From NCBI GenBank assembly GCA_964017045.1, contig OZ024799.1:35531736-35595735 (forward strand): DNA of 64,000 nucleotides, read 5' to 3'. The position numbers and the translations under genes are program-made. A model generated the notes under the pieces. The model searched no databases. It saw only the letters and a list, made by a program, of their open reading frames with translations, and was not told the DNA's origin. Position 1 is the stretch's first letter; every line of letters begins with the position of its first letter. Shown piece after piece: positions 38,481-50,216 of the stretch. This stretch comes from Omphiscola glabra. Lineage: Eukaryota > Mollusca > Gastropoda > Lymnaeidae.

Positions 38481-38915
38481 ATCGGTTTCCACACACCGAT
38501 GAAATTAACACGGCCATAATTACAAAACGCCAATGAAATTAATATGAACATGAAATTAACACGCCCGTAATTACAACACGCCCATGGAATTAACACGCCC
38601 ATAATTACAACATGACAATGAAATTAATACGCACATGAAATTAACACGCCCAGAATTACAACACGCCAATGAAATTTAATACGCCCATGAAATTAACACG
38701 CCCATAATTACAACACGCCCATGAAATTAACACATCCATAATTACAACACACCCATGAAATTAATACGCCCATGAAATTAACACGCCCAACGAATTAACA
38801 CGCCCATAAATACAACACGCCCATGAAATTAACACGCCCATAATTACAACACGACAATAAGTACAAATTGCCCATGAAATCAACACGCCCATGAATACAA
38901 CACGCTCATGAATAC
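38481..38915. repeat. 17/34-bp minisatellite
   Basis: Units built from ACACGCCCATGAAATTA and ACACGCCCATAATTACA, about 24 half-units in mixed order. Confidence 0.88.
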
Positions 38916-39368
38916 GAAACTTCATGGTTGACATATTAAAAAGCAGGATACCATTTCTGGTCACAATGCCTGGCACCATTTTATTCTTTGCCAGATTGTG
39001 ATCTATCATGTTTATCAGTCATATTTGGTAACTACAAGAACAAGCATCACTCTGATTATTTGACTCCCTTATTGGACTACAATTTCTTTACACTAGAAAT
39101 GCTGTTGCGTAGCTAGGGTTAGACTTGCCATGTAAGTATCAACATGCTTTCCGCCAACGTTTGGCGGAAAAAAAACACTTTTATTCGGCCGAAAATTCCG
39201 CACTTCCTTAAAATAAAAAAATCGTCACCCGGGGTGGACCGCGCCCTCGACACAGCCCGACTTCCTAACCACCCGATTCAAAGAAAATGCAAGAATAATA
39301 ACAAATAATTTTTGAAAACTTAAAATAAAAATGCTCATGTTTTAATATACGTGATGCTAACATCCAAT

Positions 39369-39556
39369 CAGCCGGCACCTAAAAAAGTGTGGGGGGGGGG
39401 GGGGGGGGTGCAACCATGGCACTTGTAAGGAGCAAGAATTAGATAGGGGCCCGCCCTTATTCGAGATTTTTTTTTATCGAAAGGTCCTTTATTATCAAGA
39501 AGGAACCCGAACTCTGTCAGCTGCCTGGGGCCCAGAATTTCCTAGGTGCGGCCCTG
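39369..39556. mobile_element. hAT-type MITE containing an 18-base poly(G) tract
   Basis: Left end CAGCCGGCACCTA and right end (reverse complement) CAGGGCCGCACCTAGG align with small gaps. Flanks ATCCAATC (39362-39369) and ATCCAACT (39557-39564) match at 6 of 8, with the left boundary uncertain by one base. Confidence 0.55.
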
Positions 39557-40446
39557 ATCCAACTGAGAAAGGTACATGCCGAGCGCTAAATTACATTAAA
39601 ATTCATATTACCAAAAGGGAACAGGTGGTGGCAACGATGTTCCAATCTCATCAATGTTCATCTCCATCATTGGGTAAATAATGCGGCCTTTCTTAGTGGG
39701 GGGGGGGGGGGGGCTTGAGAAAACCTTATCAATTTCAGAATTTGAATGACAAAATCCAACTTAGCATGCATGGAATTAAAATAAAACCACTAGGAAAATT
39801 GTTTGTGTTCCTGTAAGTTCAGCAAACAATTCAACAAATCTGGAAAGCCAAAAACGTCAATCGTTACTTTTAAAGAAACCGGGTCGCAGATAAGTTGTCT
39901 TTGATTATGAGTTGTTCAAACTGTATCTCATAGACTTACATATATATATGTTTACATATGTGTGTATATATATATATATATATAAAGTCATTCTGTAATT
40001 GTTCAAGATATATTGTTCTCCTCTTTGCATGCCTTTCAGGTGTTTCGGAACAAACGGTTGAAACTCAGTAATGTAAGCCAATGTTTTAATGTCTTGTGTG
40101 TCTGTAGACAGCTTTTTAAACATTTCATAGACAAAGTTATCCGTTACTGTCTCGTTCTATTGTAACACAACGTGTCGAAGGGAAGAGTCTAGATAGAAAT
40201 GAGAGAGATCCATGGACTGGAGCAATTAACTTCACGTGAAAAACGCGAGGATTGCCAAAAACGGCTCTGTAAATTGGCGACGAGCAAAAAGTAAGCAAGA
40301 TAACGGAGATGTAAAAGAAAAAAAACATGTATTTCACACTATTAGTGCCCAGCGTGATTGTTTAGGGTTCAGGTTAGGTTTAGGGATACATTTAGGAAAT
40401 TTTTTCATTATGATTTAACATTTTATTCTTAATTTTACGGGTCGCG

Positions 40447-40470
40447 GCAACCAAGATGGCGGCCGTGTGA
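40447..40470 (+). promoter_or_regulatory. YY1-like motif
   Basis: CAACCAAGATGGCGGCCGTG contains the strong YY1 consensus CAAGATGGCGGC within AT-rich intron. No other promoter evidence; possibly a relic of a retroelement 5' end. Confidence 0.3.
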
Positions 40471-40714
40471 GACATCGCGGAACTAATTCTTGGAATGTTC
40501 AAAAAAAAAAAGCGTAGTGTTGTTGAATATCGGAATAAATAATTTAGTTTTGCACATCGGTTCACGCAGATAAATAATAGACTTCCTCAGCTTTAGTTCA
40601 GATGGACAGAGAATGCTTTTTTTGTTGTTTTTTTGTTGTTTTTTTTTTTGGGGGGGGGGGGGGGCGCTAGTAAAAGGTAAACACTGACTAAAAGAAAAGC
40701 TTGTTTCATTATAC

Positions 40715-40802
40715 ATAATGAGTCTATGAAATGAGTCTATGAAATGAGTCTATGAAATGAGTCTATGAAATGAGTCTATGAAATGAGTCTATGAAATGAG
40801 TT
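40715..40802. repeat. 13-bp repeat, 6-7 copies
   Basis: Unit GAGTCTATGAAAT. Confidence 0.93.
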
Positions 40803-42639
40803 GAGGATTACAGTTATATCTATAAAAAAAAAGGGGGGGGGGCTAATTTTTTTCGTTTTGAAATGTCATTTGTAATATTAAAGGAATTGTCTCATAAATT
40901 TCAAGAGATTTTCTAAACAAATAGTAGGACAAATTCATTATTTTTGGAAAGAAAAATATGCGGACAGTATTGGTAACATTCCTATTAATCCGTCTCAAAT
41001 TCCATCTGGACTTCGTTTATAAGGTTCATGAACATTTCCATGCAGCCATCATTAAAAAAAAAATTTGAAACACAATCTAAACATTTGTATCTTGGCCTCT
41101 CTCTCTCTATCAAGCAATTTATGAGTAACCGATAACTCTTTGTGTAATGGTCTTGGTCGTGATTGTCTCCCCACCCAAACACACTTATTGTAGATTGTAG
41201 ATTTTCGTATCCCCTTTTTATTGTCATGTTAAAATTTTCCCCTACTTGTGTGAACGTGTATATTAACCACTTACTAACATGCACATTAAAACAATTGCAT
41301 GTTGGTGGCGACGTGACCTACATCTTTCTTGTGCACGCCCTTTGTAGTTTTGTACAAACTAACAATTAATTTTGTCCCAGCAACACACATTTTCAGATTT
41401 GTATAAACTTTGAAGTGTTCGTGACTGATCATTATTTGGGCGAAACATCTAGTTTTTAAAACGTAAATCTATCCTTACATATCATCTTCCGTTAATAACA
41501 ATGGCAAACACTTTCGTTGTTGTTTTTTTTTTTTGGAACTCGTTTCTATTTCTTTGCGTCTTTTCATTTGTCCTGTCTGCCGACGAAGGCTCTTAGCCGA
41601 AACCCTTTTCTTTCATGGACCTGTCTTTCGAATTAAGCTGCAACATTCCTTGTTCTGCTATTTCCTTCTGAGTCTTGGAATATCAGATTCTTGGAGTGAG
41701 TCTTGGAGTGACTCTTGGAGTGAGTCTTGGAGTCCCCCCGTAATGAACGTCTTCTTTACACCATTGGCACATGTCGTTCCAGTTGTAATGAAACCAAAAC
41801 GAAATTTCTGAAGACAAAATAATGACGTCATTTGTAAACACTTTAACCAGCTAGTCTAAAACTACAGCAGCTACCTACTCATTCACTGTGAATGTACATT
41901 GCTGACTGGCTGAAACCAACTCTTTTAATTATTCGATCCACATATTCTGTTCGACACAGGGCCCATCACTAGGATATTTTTTTTGAAATTCTATCTGTTG
42001 GGCGGGGGGGGGGGGGGGTTGTGTGGCCCTGTTAAAATTTCAACTTAGGGGGCTTCTAACTCGGGGCACACACGCATCTGATAAGAATTCACACGGGTTC
42101 CTCTTTTAGACAAACGGATGCTAGCATCTTTCAAGTTGAACGAACCTGATTAGCGGGTGTTTAAAAAAACTCAATGCATCCATCTTTCCGTCACACTCAA
42201 TTACTCCAATATCTTTTCATCTGAATCACTTCTCTACACATCGTATTTATTTAAGACAAAGATTAATTATTTATTTCAAAGAAATGCTTTTTTTTAATTT
42301 TTAAAACAAAATTAATATAAATAAATAAAAAAAAATTAAAAGAAAACAAACAAAAAATTAAAACATTGCAAGTGGTGAAAACTAGCAGAAAATGTTATCC
42401 GTGAATTGCTTCCTATTGCACCCATGAAAAGATAACAGGAAGGCTTGTTACGTCAATTATTCAGACTCGCTGATATTTTTAGTCTGAAGTTATCTCTCAT
42501 CGGACGCTGCTTGAAATCAATTTCCCAGTGTGCGAGGGCTTTCATATCTTCTTGTATTTATCATTTCCCATCTTTGTTTCATGCAGGAATTCTTTAAGAG
42601 TGGGTCTGGCGAGATTTTTTATGGTGGGGTGAGCTGGGG
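40803..42639. other. Intronic sequence, nothing gene-like
   Basis: Contains the motif at 41568, a 15-bp TCTTGGAGTGAG repeat at 41692-41733, and poly(G) at 42004-42018. No exon seen. Confidence 0.35.
41568..41660 (+). repeat. Dispersed repeat end with hammerhead-like core
   Basis: GTCCTGTCTG, then CCGACGA (one change from CTGACGA), hairpin AGGCTCTTAGCC, and GAAAC, followed by GACCTGTCTTTCG. Aligns well with 50217-50300. Confidence 0.6.
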
Positions 42640-42890
42640 ATTAGTGGGATAACTGGGGACTGGGCATTAGAGAATTAAATGCTTGTACTGGGCATTAAGG
42701 GTTAACTGCTGGTACTGGGAATTAGTTGGTTAGTTGGAGGGTACTCGGCATTAGCAGTTAACTGGGAGTTACTAGGCATTAGGGGTTAACTGAGGGGTAC
42801 TAGGCATTAGGGGTTAACTGAGGGGTACTAGGCATTAGGGGTTAACTGAGGGGTACTAGGCATTAGGGGTTAACTGGTGTGTAATGCTGG
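42640..42890. repeat. About 28-bp imperfect repeat
   Basis: Units of AGGGGTTAACTGAGGGGTAC and TAGGCATT; shares GGCATTAG and GTTAACTG with the next two arrays. Confidence 0.85.
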
Positions 42891-43400
42891 TATTGGGAAT
42901 TAGTGGCTTAACTGGTGGTAATGGGCATTAGAAGTTAACATGTGGGGCCAGGCATCAGTGGGTTAACTGGTGGTAATGGGCATTAGAAGTTAACATGTGG
43001 GGCCAGGCATCAGTGGGTTAACTGGTGGTAATGGGCATTAGAAGTTAACATGTGGGGCCAGGCATCAGTGGGTTAACTGGTGTGTAATGCTGGTATTGGG
43101 AATTAGTGGCTTAACTGGTGGTAATGGGCATTAGAAGTTAACATGTGGGGCCAGGCATCAGTGGGTTAACTGGTGGTAATGGGCATTAGAAGTTAACATG
43201 TGGGGCCAGGCATCAGTGGGTTAACTGGTGGTAATGGGCATTAGAAGTTAACATGTGGGGCCAGGCATCAGTGGGTTAACTGGTGGTAATAGGCATTAGA
43301 AGTTAACATGTGGGGCCAGGCATCAGTGGGTTAACTGGTGGTAATGGGCATTAGAAGTTAACATGTGGGGCCAGGCATCAGTGGGTTAACTGATGCGGAT
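42880..43400. repeat. 55-bp minisatellite, about 9 copies
   Basis: Unit joins TAACTGGTGGTAATGGGCAT to a second half with TTAACATGTGGGGCCAGGCA; looks like a fused dimer of the 28-bp type. Confidence 0.9.
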
Positions 43401-43500
43401 GGGCTTTAATTGGCTAAGTAACTAGTGGGACTTTGGATTAGTGGGTTAACTGGTTGGAGGCTGGGCATTTGTGAGTTACTTGGTGTAGGGCTTGGGCATT

Positions 43501-44404
43501 TGTGGGTTAACTGGTGACGTTTGGCATTAGTGGGTTAACTGGTGACGTTTGGCATTAGTGGGTTAACTGGTGACGTCTGGCATTAGTGGGTTAACTGGTG
43601 ACGTCTGACATTAGTGGGTTAACTGGTGACGTCTGGCATTAGTGGGTTAACTGGTGACGTCTGGCATTAGTGGGTTAACTGGTGACGTCTGGCATTAGTG
43701 GGTTAACTGGTGACGTCTGGCATTAGTGGGTTAACTGGTGACGTCTGACATTAGTGGGTTAACTGGTGACGTCTGGCATTAGTGGGTTAACTGGTGACGT
43801 CTGGCATTAGTGGGTTAACTGGTGACGTCTGGCATTAGTGGGTTAACTGGTGACGTCTGGCATTAGTGGGTTAACTGGTGACGTCTGACATTAGTGGGTT
43901 AACTGGTGACGTCTGGCATTAGTGGGTTAACTGGTGACGTCTGACATTAGTGGGTTAACTGGTGACGTTTGGCATTAGTGGGTTAACTGGTGACGTCTGG
44001 CATTAGTGGGTTAACTGGTGACGTTTGGCATTAGTGGGTTAACTGGTGACGTTTGGCATTAGTGGGTTAACTGGTGACGTCTGGCATTAGTGGGTTAACT
44101 GGTGACGTCTGACATTAGTGGGTTAACTGGTGACGTCTGGCATTAGTGGGTTAACTGGTGACGTCTGGCATTAGTGGGTTAACTGGTGACGTCTGGCATT
44201 AGTGGGTTAACTGGTGAGGTCTGGCATTAGTGGGTTAACTGGTGACGTCTGACATTAGTGGGTTAACTGGTGACGTCTGGCATTAGTGGGTTAACTGGTG
44301 ACGTTTGGCATTAGTGGGTTAACTGGTGACGTCTGGCATTAGTGGGTTAACTGGTGACGTCTGGCATTAGTGGGTTAACTGGTGACGTCTGGCATTAGTG
44401 GGTC
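43501..44404. repeat. 28-bp minisatellite, 32 copies with no indels, CRE-like motif in nearly every unit
   Basis: TGACGT begins at 43515 and recurs at exact 28-bp steps to 44383 (31 intervals); one unit at 44215 has TGAGGT. The unit is TGACGTCTGGCATTAGTGGG plus TTAACTGG. Confidence 0.95.
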
Positions 44405-44737
44405 TTATTGTATTCTTTTGTCGGCGTCACTCAAGTTTCTTTACCTTATGGTATTTACTTTGATTTTTATGTATTCCCTACATAAACATTTAAAGAAACC
44501 TTTTTTTTTTTCAATTACCAGATGATAGAAAATTCAAACGATATAGACTTTCTGAATATAAATAACGTTAAGAGTTCCCAGAATAGTTTCAAAACTGTAA
44601 TCTCCTTTGCTTTTTCTTTTTGTTTTATTGATTTAGTTGTTGTTTTAAAATTTTCTGTTTTCATAGATAAAACTGTTTTACTATTGGTTCTTCTCAAAAC
44701 ACGCCTTGCACTATACCTTACTGCACTGTGCACTTTA

Positions 44738-45070
44738 GAATATGTATTTGATATTTCGAATTATTTATTTCACATTTCAAAATATGTATTTGACATTTTG
44801 AAATATGTATTTGACATTTCAAAATATGTATTTGACATTTCAAAATACTTATTTCACATTTCAAAATATGTATTTGACATTTTGAAATATGTATTTGACA
44901 TTTCAAAATATGTATTTGACATTTCAAAATACTTATTTCACATTTCAAAATATCTATTTGACATTTTGAAATATGAATTTGACATTTTTGAAATTTGTAT
45001 TTGAAATTTATAGTTATGTATTTGACATTTTTAAAATAAGTATGTGACATGTTCAAATATTTTTCATTGA
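44738..45070. repeat. 21-bp minisatellite, about 15 copies
   Basis: Unit ATATGTATTTGACATTTCAA plus A; larger blocks are duplicated. Open frames on both strands are artefacts. Confidence 0.9.
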
Positions 45071-46598
45071 CATTTTACAATAAAAATTAAAAATAATTAT
45101 GTGTGCACGGTTCCTGAATTGCTCATTCAAAAGAAAACGTTCGTTCCCTTCCTCGGGCTATGTTCTCGATATAAAAATCATTAGAATTTAACCTACATAT
45201 GTTTTGAAACACTCTTCATTTAAGTTAAGTTGGAAAATGATAGAAATAGAAAGATGAACGAAATTCTGTCGAACCGTGCCGTCAAATTATGTATGAAATA
45301 GAATCCATTCCACTGTTATTAGCTATTTTGTACGTCACTTCAGCCTTCATTCTATTGTAGCAGCTGGCTCTTCTATCTAACATGGAACCATTGTGTATGC
45401 CACTTCAACATTCATTCCCTTGTAAAACTCTCCAACCTTTAACCCTTTAATATCCAACGCTTATGACGCATGTATAAGCATAATGGATTCTCAAACTGTT
45501 GGTTACGACCACCAAAAAGGGTCGTTATGAATCTCATGGCATTACGCAAATTCAATTTGAGATGCGCGCGCATTTCTGAAGAAAATCTCGACAATGTTTC
45601 ATTTAATTTCAATATAGCAGCTATTTTTGTAACATTCTCTTAGTTAATCACTACGCCTTTTTACGATCAGGCACTTAGGAATAGCACAAAATAAAGTTGT
45701 ATATAAGTAAGGCAGAATTTATTCCTTTTAAATAGTTTCCCATCCCCTCAGATATGTCGTTGACATCACTGCCCAGAGTCCTCACTATATGAAGGCGACC
45801 TGCATCGCATTAACCTCACCCTTGGTAAATATTTAAGGATTGGTGAGGCGCTATGACCTGATCCTATGGGAAAAGTTTTGCACCAAAACACAGCAGCAGC
45901 ACAAGCATCATAAGAAGTCGCACCTGAATTGGTGGAACCTATTTTGTTCCGAATCAGAGAAGCGGCCAATTCCCCCTGGCTTATGAAGCTGGTCAATTTT
46001 ATCCTTTGTTCATCCAGTAAGATAAGACGGTAACTAAATACTTCTGTCAATAACCTTTTTCTGAGACACATTTCAGACGTGTATATATACGTAAAAAAAA
46101 ACAAGATCTGAACGATAAGAATCCATCCCATCGGTTTCTATTCACCTTGACTAACCCACAAAAAAAACGTAAATGCATCTTCTTATTTTAATCTCTCGTG
46201 AGCTCTATGCGTTTCTGTCCATTTAAAAAAGATTGGTCTAAAATATTTTAGGCAATTTCTTTTTATTAAAATGCGTTAGTTTTATAAGTGCCATGTAAAA
46301 TAAAATATTTATTATTTATAAAGTGCTAAATAACAATATATTTTTCATGTATAATACGGATGCAAATGTTCAAATTGAATAATACAACATTTATTTGTCC
46401 TTATATTATATTCTTTACATTTGACTTCACCACCCTCCTGTAGCTGAGAACTCAAGAACTCTAAGAATTCTGTGTTTGTTAAAATAAATTTGTTCCCAAA
46501 AGGTTACAGGTGATAAAATGGAAGGTCCTTCATTTACTTTGTGCAATCTTACCTATTTCGACCATACTATTTTAACACTGACCCTTCCCTCTCCCCAG
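45071..46598. other. Intronic sequence leading to exon B
   Basis: At about 45484-45620 GGATTCTCAAACTG and AAAAAGGGTCGTTATGAATC resemble a decayed hAT MITE without a clear right end. The minus-strand open frame at 45766-46131 has no recognised domain. Confidence 0.4.
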
Positions 46599-46712
46599 CG
46601 CCACCCTGTCATGAGTGTGACACCGAGGACGCCAGTGGACGTCAAAGTCATGTTGGCAGACGTGAAGAGAAAGATGGAGAGACTGCTCACGGAGAAAGAG
46701 GTTGCTGTTAAG
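46599..46712 (+). CDS. CACNA2D: Alpha-2/delta exon B (VWA_N helix)
   Basis: Exactly 38 codons, phase 0 at both ends, between a CTCTCCCCAG acceptor and an AAG|GTGATT donor. It encodes a charged helix containing VMLADVKRKMERLL and EKEVAVK. The equivalent family segment reads ARDIEKLL in alpha-2/delta-1 and MEEMF...EAVRRL in alpha-2/delta-3 as I recall them. The donor is weak (GTGATT rather than GTAAGT). An apparent open frame runs on upstream and downstream of the exon, but no family similarity is seen there. A 32-bp minisatellite begins about 75 bp after the donor. Confidence 0.88.
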
Positions 46713-46754
46713 GTGATTGCGACATTTCTTTTTTTTTTTTACAATGTTATTCTA

Positions 46755-47870
46755 TTTATTGATTGATTGATTGGATATTTATAAAGCGCTGGTATCCATG
46801 CTACTTTAGCATGCTCACTGCTGGTATCCATGCTACTTTAGCATGCTCACTGCTGGTATCCATGCTACTTTAGCATGCTCACTGCTGGTATCCGTGCTAC
46901 TTTAGCATGCTCACTGCTGGTATCCATGCCACTTTAGCATGCTCCCTGCTGGTATCCATGCCACTTTAGCATGCTCACTGCTGGTATCCATGCTACTTTA
47001 GCATGCTCACTGCTGGTATCCATGCCACTTTAGCATGCTCACTGCTGGTATCCATGCTACTTTAGCATGCTCACTGCTGGTATCCGTGCCACTTTAGCAT
47101 GCTCACTGCTGGTATCCATGCTACTTTAGCATGCTCACTGCTGGTATCCGTGCTACTTTAGCATGCTCACTGCTGGTATCCATGCTACTTTAGCATGCTC
47201 ACTGCTGGTATCCATGCTACTTTAGCATGCTCACTGCGCTCTGGTTTTCTTTAATCTATTTAAACAAAAAAGTCTTTAAATTTTTCTTAATTATTTTTTA
47301 TCCTTTTCAATACCCCTCAAAGATTGAGGCAAACTATTCCATAATTTTGGCGCCATCGCTTCAAAAGAGCGCACTCCGTAAGACTTTTTTCTGTGTTCAT
47401 CCACACTGGCAATTGTCAGTAAGGACTGAGTTGAGGACCTCAGGTTCTTTAAGGATACGTGTTTATGAATTAGTTCTTTAAGATATTCCGGTGCGGAGCC
47501 TTCTATGCAGCTATACGCCAGGGATAGAATTTTGTGGTTATGCGCTCACTCACAGGAACCCAGTGGAGATCTCGTAGAACTGGGGTGATGTGGTCTATAA
47601 TTGAACCATGCAGTTGCCCTCAGTAAGTACCACTCACACATGTCTTGATCTAAACTCATGTGCTTCCATAACAGTAACAATGTAGCAATCCAATATTTTA
47701 TCCTGATAACATTTGAGTTACATCTTGCTAACGAATGAGTATAAATAGATTTACTTGTTATATATCTGCCCCAAGAGCAGCTGCATAAAAGGGATATAGG
47801 CGTCCAGTCCATCAGGTTATCGGACTCTGGACTTGTGAGAAACAAAAAGGCCACAAAGGCTTCTACCTCG
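46755..47870 (+). mobile_element. Interspersed element carrying an internal hairpin minisatellite
   Basis: GATTGATTGATTGG, then ATATTTATAAAGCGC, then the 32-bp array, then a less AT-rich tract (47330-47600) containing AAAAGAGCGCACTCCGTAAG and AACTGGGGTGATGTGGTC. The TATAAAGCGC edge is typical of some dispersed animal repeats. The class is not established and the boundaries are approximate. Confidence 0.45.
46787..47236. repeat. 32-bp minisatellite, 14 copies, each unit a hairpin
   Basis: Unit contains TCCATGCTACTTTAGCATGC; CATGCTA and TAGCATG are inverted with a 3-base spacer. Begins about 75 bp after the exon B donor. Confidence 0.93.
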
Positions 47871-47996
47871 GTGTTTAACTAAATTTGTAAATATATATTA
47901 ACCATTCAGATTGAAAGTAAGAAGGTATTTGTTTTAAAAGTTTGTTTATTTAAGTGGTATGTCGTTTTCCTGTCTTATAATAAACTACATCTTTGG

Positions 47997-48100
47997 GGTT
48001 ACGATAGGGTTGATATTATGGAGGTCAAGATAGGGTTGATATCATGGAGGTCAAGATAGGGTTGATATCATGGAGGTCAAGATAGGGTTGATATCATTAC
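47997..48100. repeat. 26-bp repeat, 4 copies
   Basis: Unit GGTTGATATCATGGAGGTCA plus AGATAG. Confidence 0.92.
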
Positions 48101-48429
48101 TCTGACATCTGTTTTCTTTCCTTTTTTCAATCAAATCCTTGTGCAAGGTCGTGGATATAAAATCACCTTTGATTAGCCGTTGCTTTCTATTAGGGACACT
48201 TAGTCTTTCAATACTGGGGTTAAATCAGTTCTGCGGGATACTTCGAAGGAAAGATAAATCTGTTCCCATATTAAACGTAGACGGTTGGTCTCAATGGATA
48301 AGTAGAAAATGATTGATGCCTCGTTGTTATTTTGGAAAGTTTCCAAGGCCCCAATGTTGTCACTGTGTCATCTTCAAATTGATGTCTTCTGTAGGATGTT
48401 TTGTGTAATCAATAACAGCTTTACAGTAG

Positions 48430-48560
48430 TTAGGCTATCGGTTGCACTGTCGGCTAGACTATAAGCTAGACTATCTGTTAAACTATCGGCTAAACAATCT
48501 GTTCGACTGTCTGTTAGACTATCGGTTAGATTATCAGTTAGAATATCGGTTAGACTATTA
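48430..48560. repeat. Short-period repeat, left block
   Basis: Imperfect GTTAGACTATCG units, about 12 bp. The same motif resumes at 49155, after about 600 bp of unrelated sequence. Confidence 0.8.
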
Positions 48561-49154
48561 TTACGGACCGCTATAAATGGAGAATTTAATATCTTATCTT
48601 TTGTCTATCGCTCGTTCTAAGAACAGTCCATAATAAAGGACGATACCAAAGTTTAAAAATAATAACAAATAATAGGACACACAAAGCCAGAGCTAATTAC
48701 AATTAATACGTTTTTAATGTATGAATTTCAATTAAATTACAACAGCAAAAGAATGTGATTAAAAATCATTAACTTACAGTTTGCAGGTACCGGTACTGTA
48801 TAAAAAAATACAATGAGCCCAAAATTGTACAACGAGGAAATAGAAAAATCTACACACAACAAAGTATTGAATAATGACACTTAGCACATCTCGTGATAAA
48901 TGAAAAATCGTTTTCTTAATTTAATCTTAGCCCTTTTATACCATGTTCCAGATGATCATTCTCGAAATGGAATACGCAATCTTACTGCTTCCCGCATTCT
49001 CGAGATCATTCTATCATCTTCGACTGAAACGGGCGATAGTAAACTAAAATGTCAACAAAGTGATATTTTTCTAGCCACCCCCAAAACGGCCTTGACTGAA
49101 AAGAGGTCATGCACGTGGATTGCGGGCTTAACGCGTATCAAAACACGTCATCCT
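48561..49154. other. Sequence separating two blocks of one minisatellite
   Basis: AT-rich, starting ACGGACCGC after GACTATTATT. No inverted ends recognised. Either an insertion or independent spacing. Confidence 0.35.
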
Positions 49155-49470
49155 TCATAACACTATCTGTAAGGCTATCTTTTAGACTATCGGCTAGACC
49201 AGTGGTCGGCAAACTCATTTGTCAAAGGGCCACATATAAGCAGCAGGACGATTTCAATTTTTTTGAGAGCCACATTCTTTCCAAGAACCTTGTTTTCCGT
49301 AGTCAAAACCTATTTGTGGCCGACTGGCCGAGCCGCACTCAGGTCGTTAAAAAGCCGCATGCAGCTCGCGAACCCCGACTTGCCGACCACTGGGCTAGAC
49401 CATCTTTTAGACAATCTGTTAGAATATCTGTTAGACTATCGGTTAGACTGTCGGTTAGAATATCTCGGGC
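49155..49470. repeat. Short-period repeat, right block, split by a hAT MITE
   Basis: TTTAGACTATCGG and GTTAGACTATCGG units on both sides of the element at 49200-49392. Confidence 0.8.
49200..49392. mobile_element. hAT-type MITE, 193 bp, with perfect target duplication
   Basis: Inverted ends CAGTGGTCGGCAA identical over 13 bases. Flanks 49192-49199 and 49393-49400 are both GGCTAGAC. The central CTAG fits the target preference of the Buster-type hAT branch. Interior has GAGAGCCACATT and AAGCCGCATGCAGCTCGCG blocks typical of this widespread MITE type. Confidence 0.92.
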
Positions 49471-49514
49471 CATTAATATTTTATTCTAATCCATGACCAT
49501 GTTTCCATGGGTTA

Positions 49515-49606
49515 CCGGAAATTTGATCGAAAGAAATTTCCGTTCGATCAAATTTCCGTCGATCAAATTTTCCGTCGACGAATTTTCTTTCGATCAAATT
49601 TCCGGA
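49515..49606. repeat. 22-bp perfect inverted repeat (foldback)
   Basis: Arms 49515-49536 and 49585-49606 are perfect reverse complements (GGAAATTTGATCGAAAGAAA plus two outer bases), with a 48-bp spacer itself rich in GATCAAATTT. GTTTCCATG flanks both sides in direct orientation. Confidence 0.85.
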
Positions 49607-50017
49607 AACGGTTTCCATGAGACATATTTTTTAACAAGCGTGATTTACGGGGGCAGTCATTGATAAAACGTGTTTGACAATATATAGAGTAAGAAATCCT
49701 CAACTTTCACTCATTCACGTCAATGTAACCCTGTAGGTTAGTAAATAATTTTTCCTGGTTGTGTTATGAATTTCAGCTGATGAATGTTTAGAGATTAGTC
49801 TCAACTGCCTGTATGTCCTCATTGCCGTCATTCTATCATCGCCGTTTCCATGGTTGTTATTATTATTGGTAGTAATTATAACATTGTTTTTCTGTATCGT
49901 TTTTACCTTATTTTAACAATAACAATATATATATTCTTTCACTTCCTGTAATTTTTCTTCCGGCAACAACAAATGAGATCTCTAAAGTTTTTTTTTTACT
50001 GTGCGCTGTTTCTTGTC

Positions 50018-50209
50018 TAAGGGTCGGTTCACACGATCAAAGTTTCCTTCAAGCATATGATGCAATTCGTGTATGAAGCCTTGTCACAGCTTTCAAATTA
50101 CTATTTGATCAAACTCCCCCCCCCCCCCCCCCCAAAAAAAAACCACGCACAAAATAGTGTGTTCATACAACAATTTGACGTGAAATTCGAACGTGTGAAC
50201 TGACGCTTA
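50018..50209. mobile_element. MITE, family 2, copy 1 (192 bp)
   Basis: Ends TAAGGGTCGGTTCACACG and (reverse complement) TAAGCGTCAGTTCACACG match 16 of 18. The middle CTTTCAAATTACTATTTG is shared with 51860-52076. Contains an 18-base poly(C) tract. Confidence 0.75.
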
Positions 50210-50216
50210 CTTCTAT

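Larger units (their letters stand above)
38916..40714. other. Intronic sequence with transposon fragments and poly(G) tracts
   Basis: TTGCGTAGCTAGGGTTAG at about 39105 and CACCCGGGGTGGACCGC at about 39227 resemble parts of a decayed DNA transposon. Poly(G) at 39391, 39698 and 40650. An alternating AT/GT stretch lies at 39941-39984. Confidence 0.4.

Noticed and set aside
45766..46131. 121-residue minus-strand open frame
   Set aside because: No recognisable domain; lies antisense in the intron without supporting signals.
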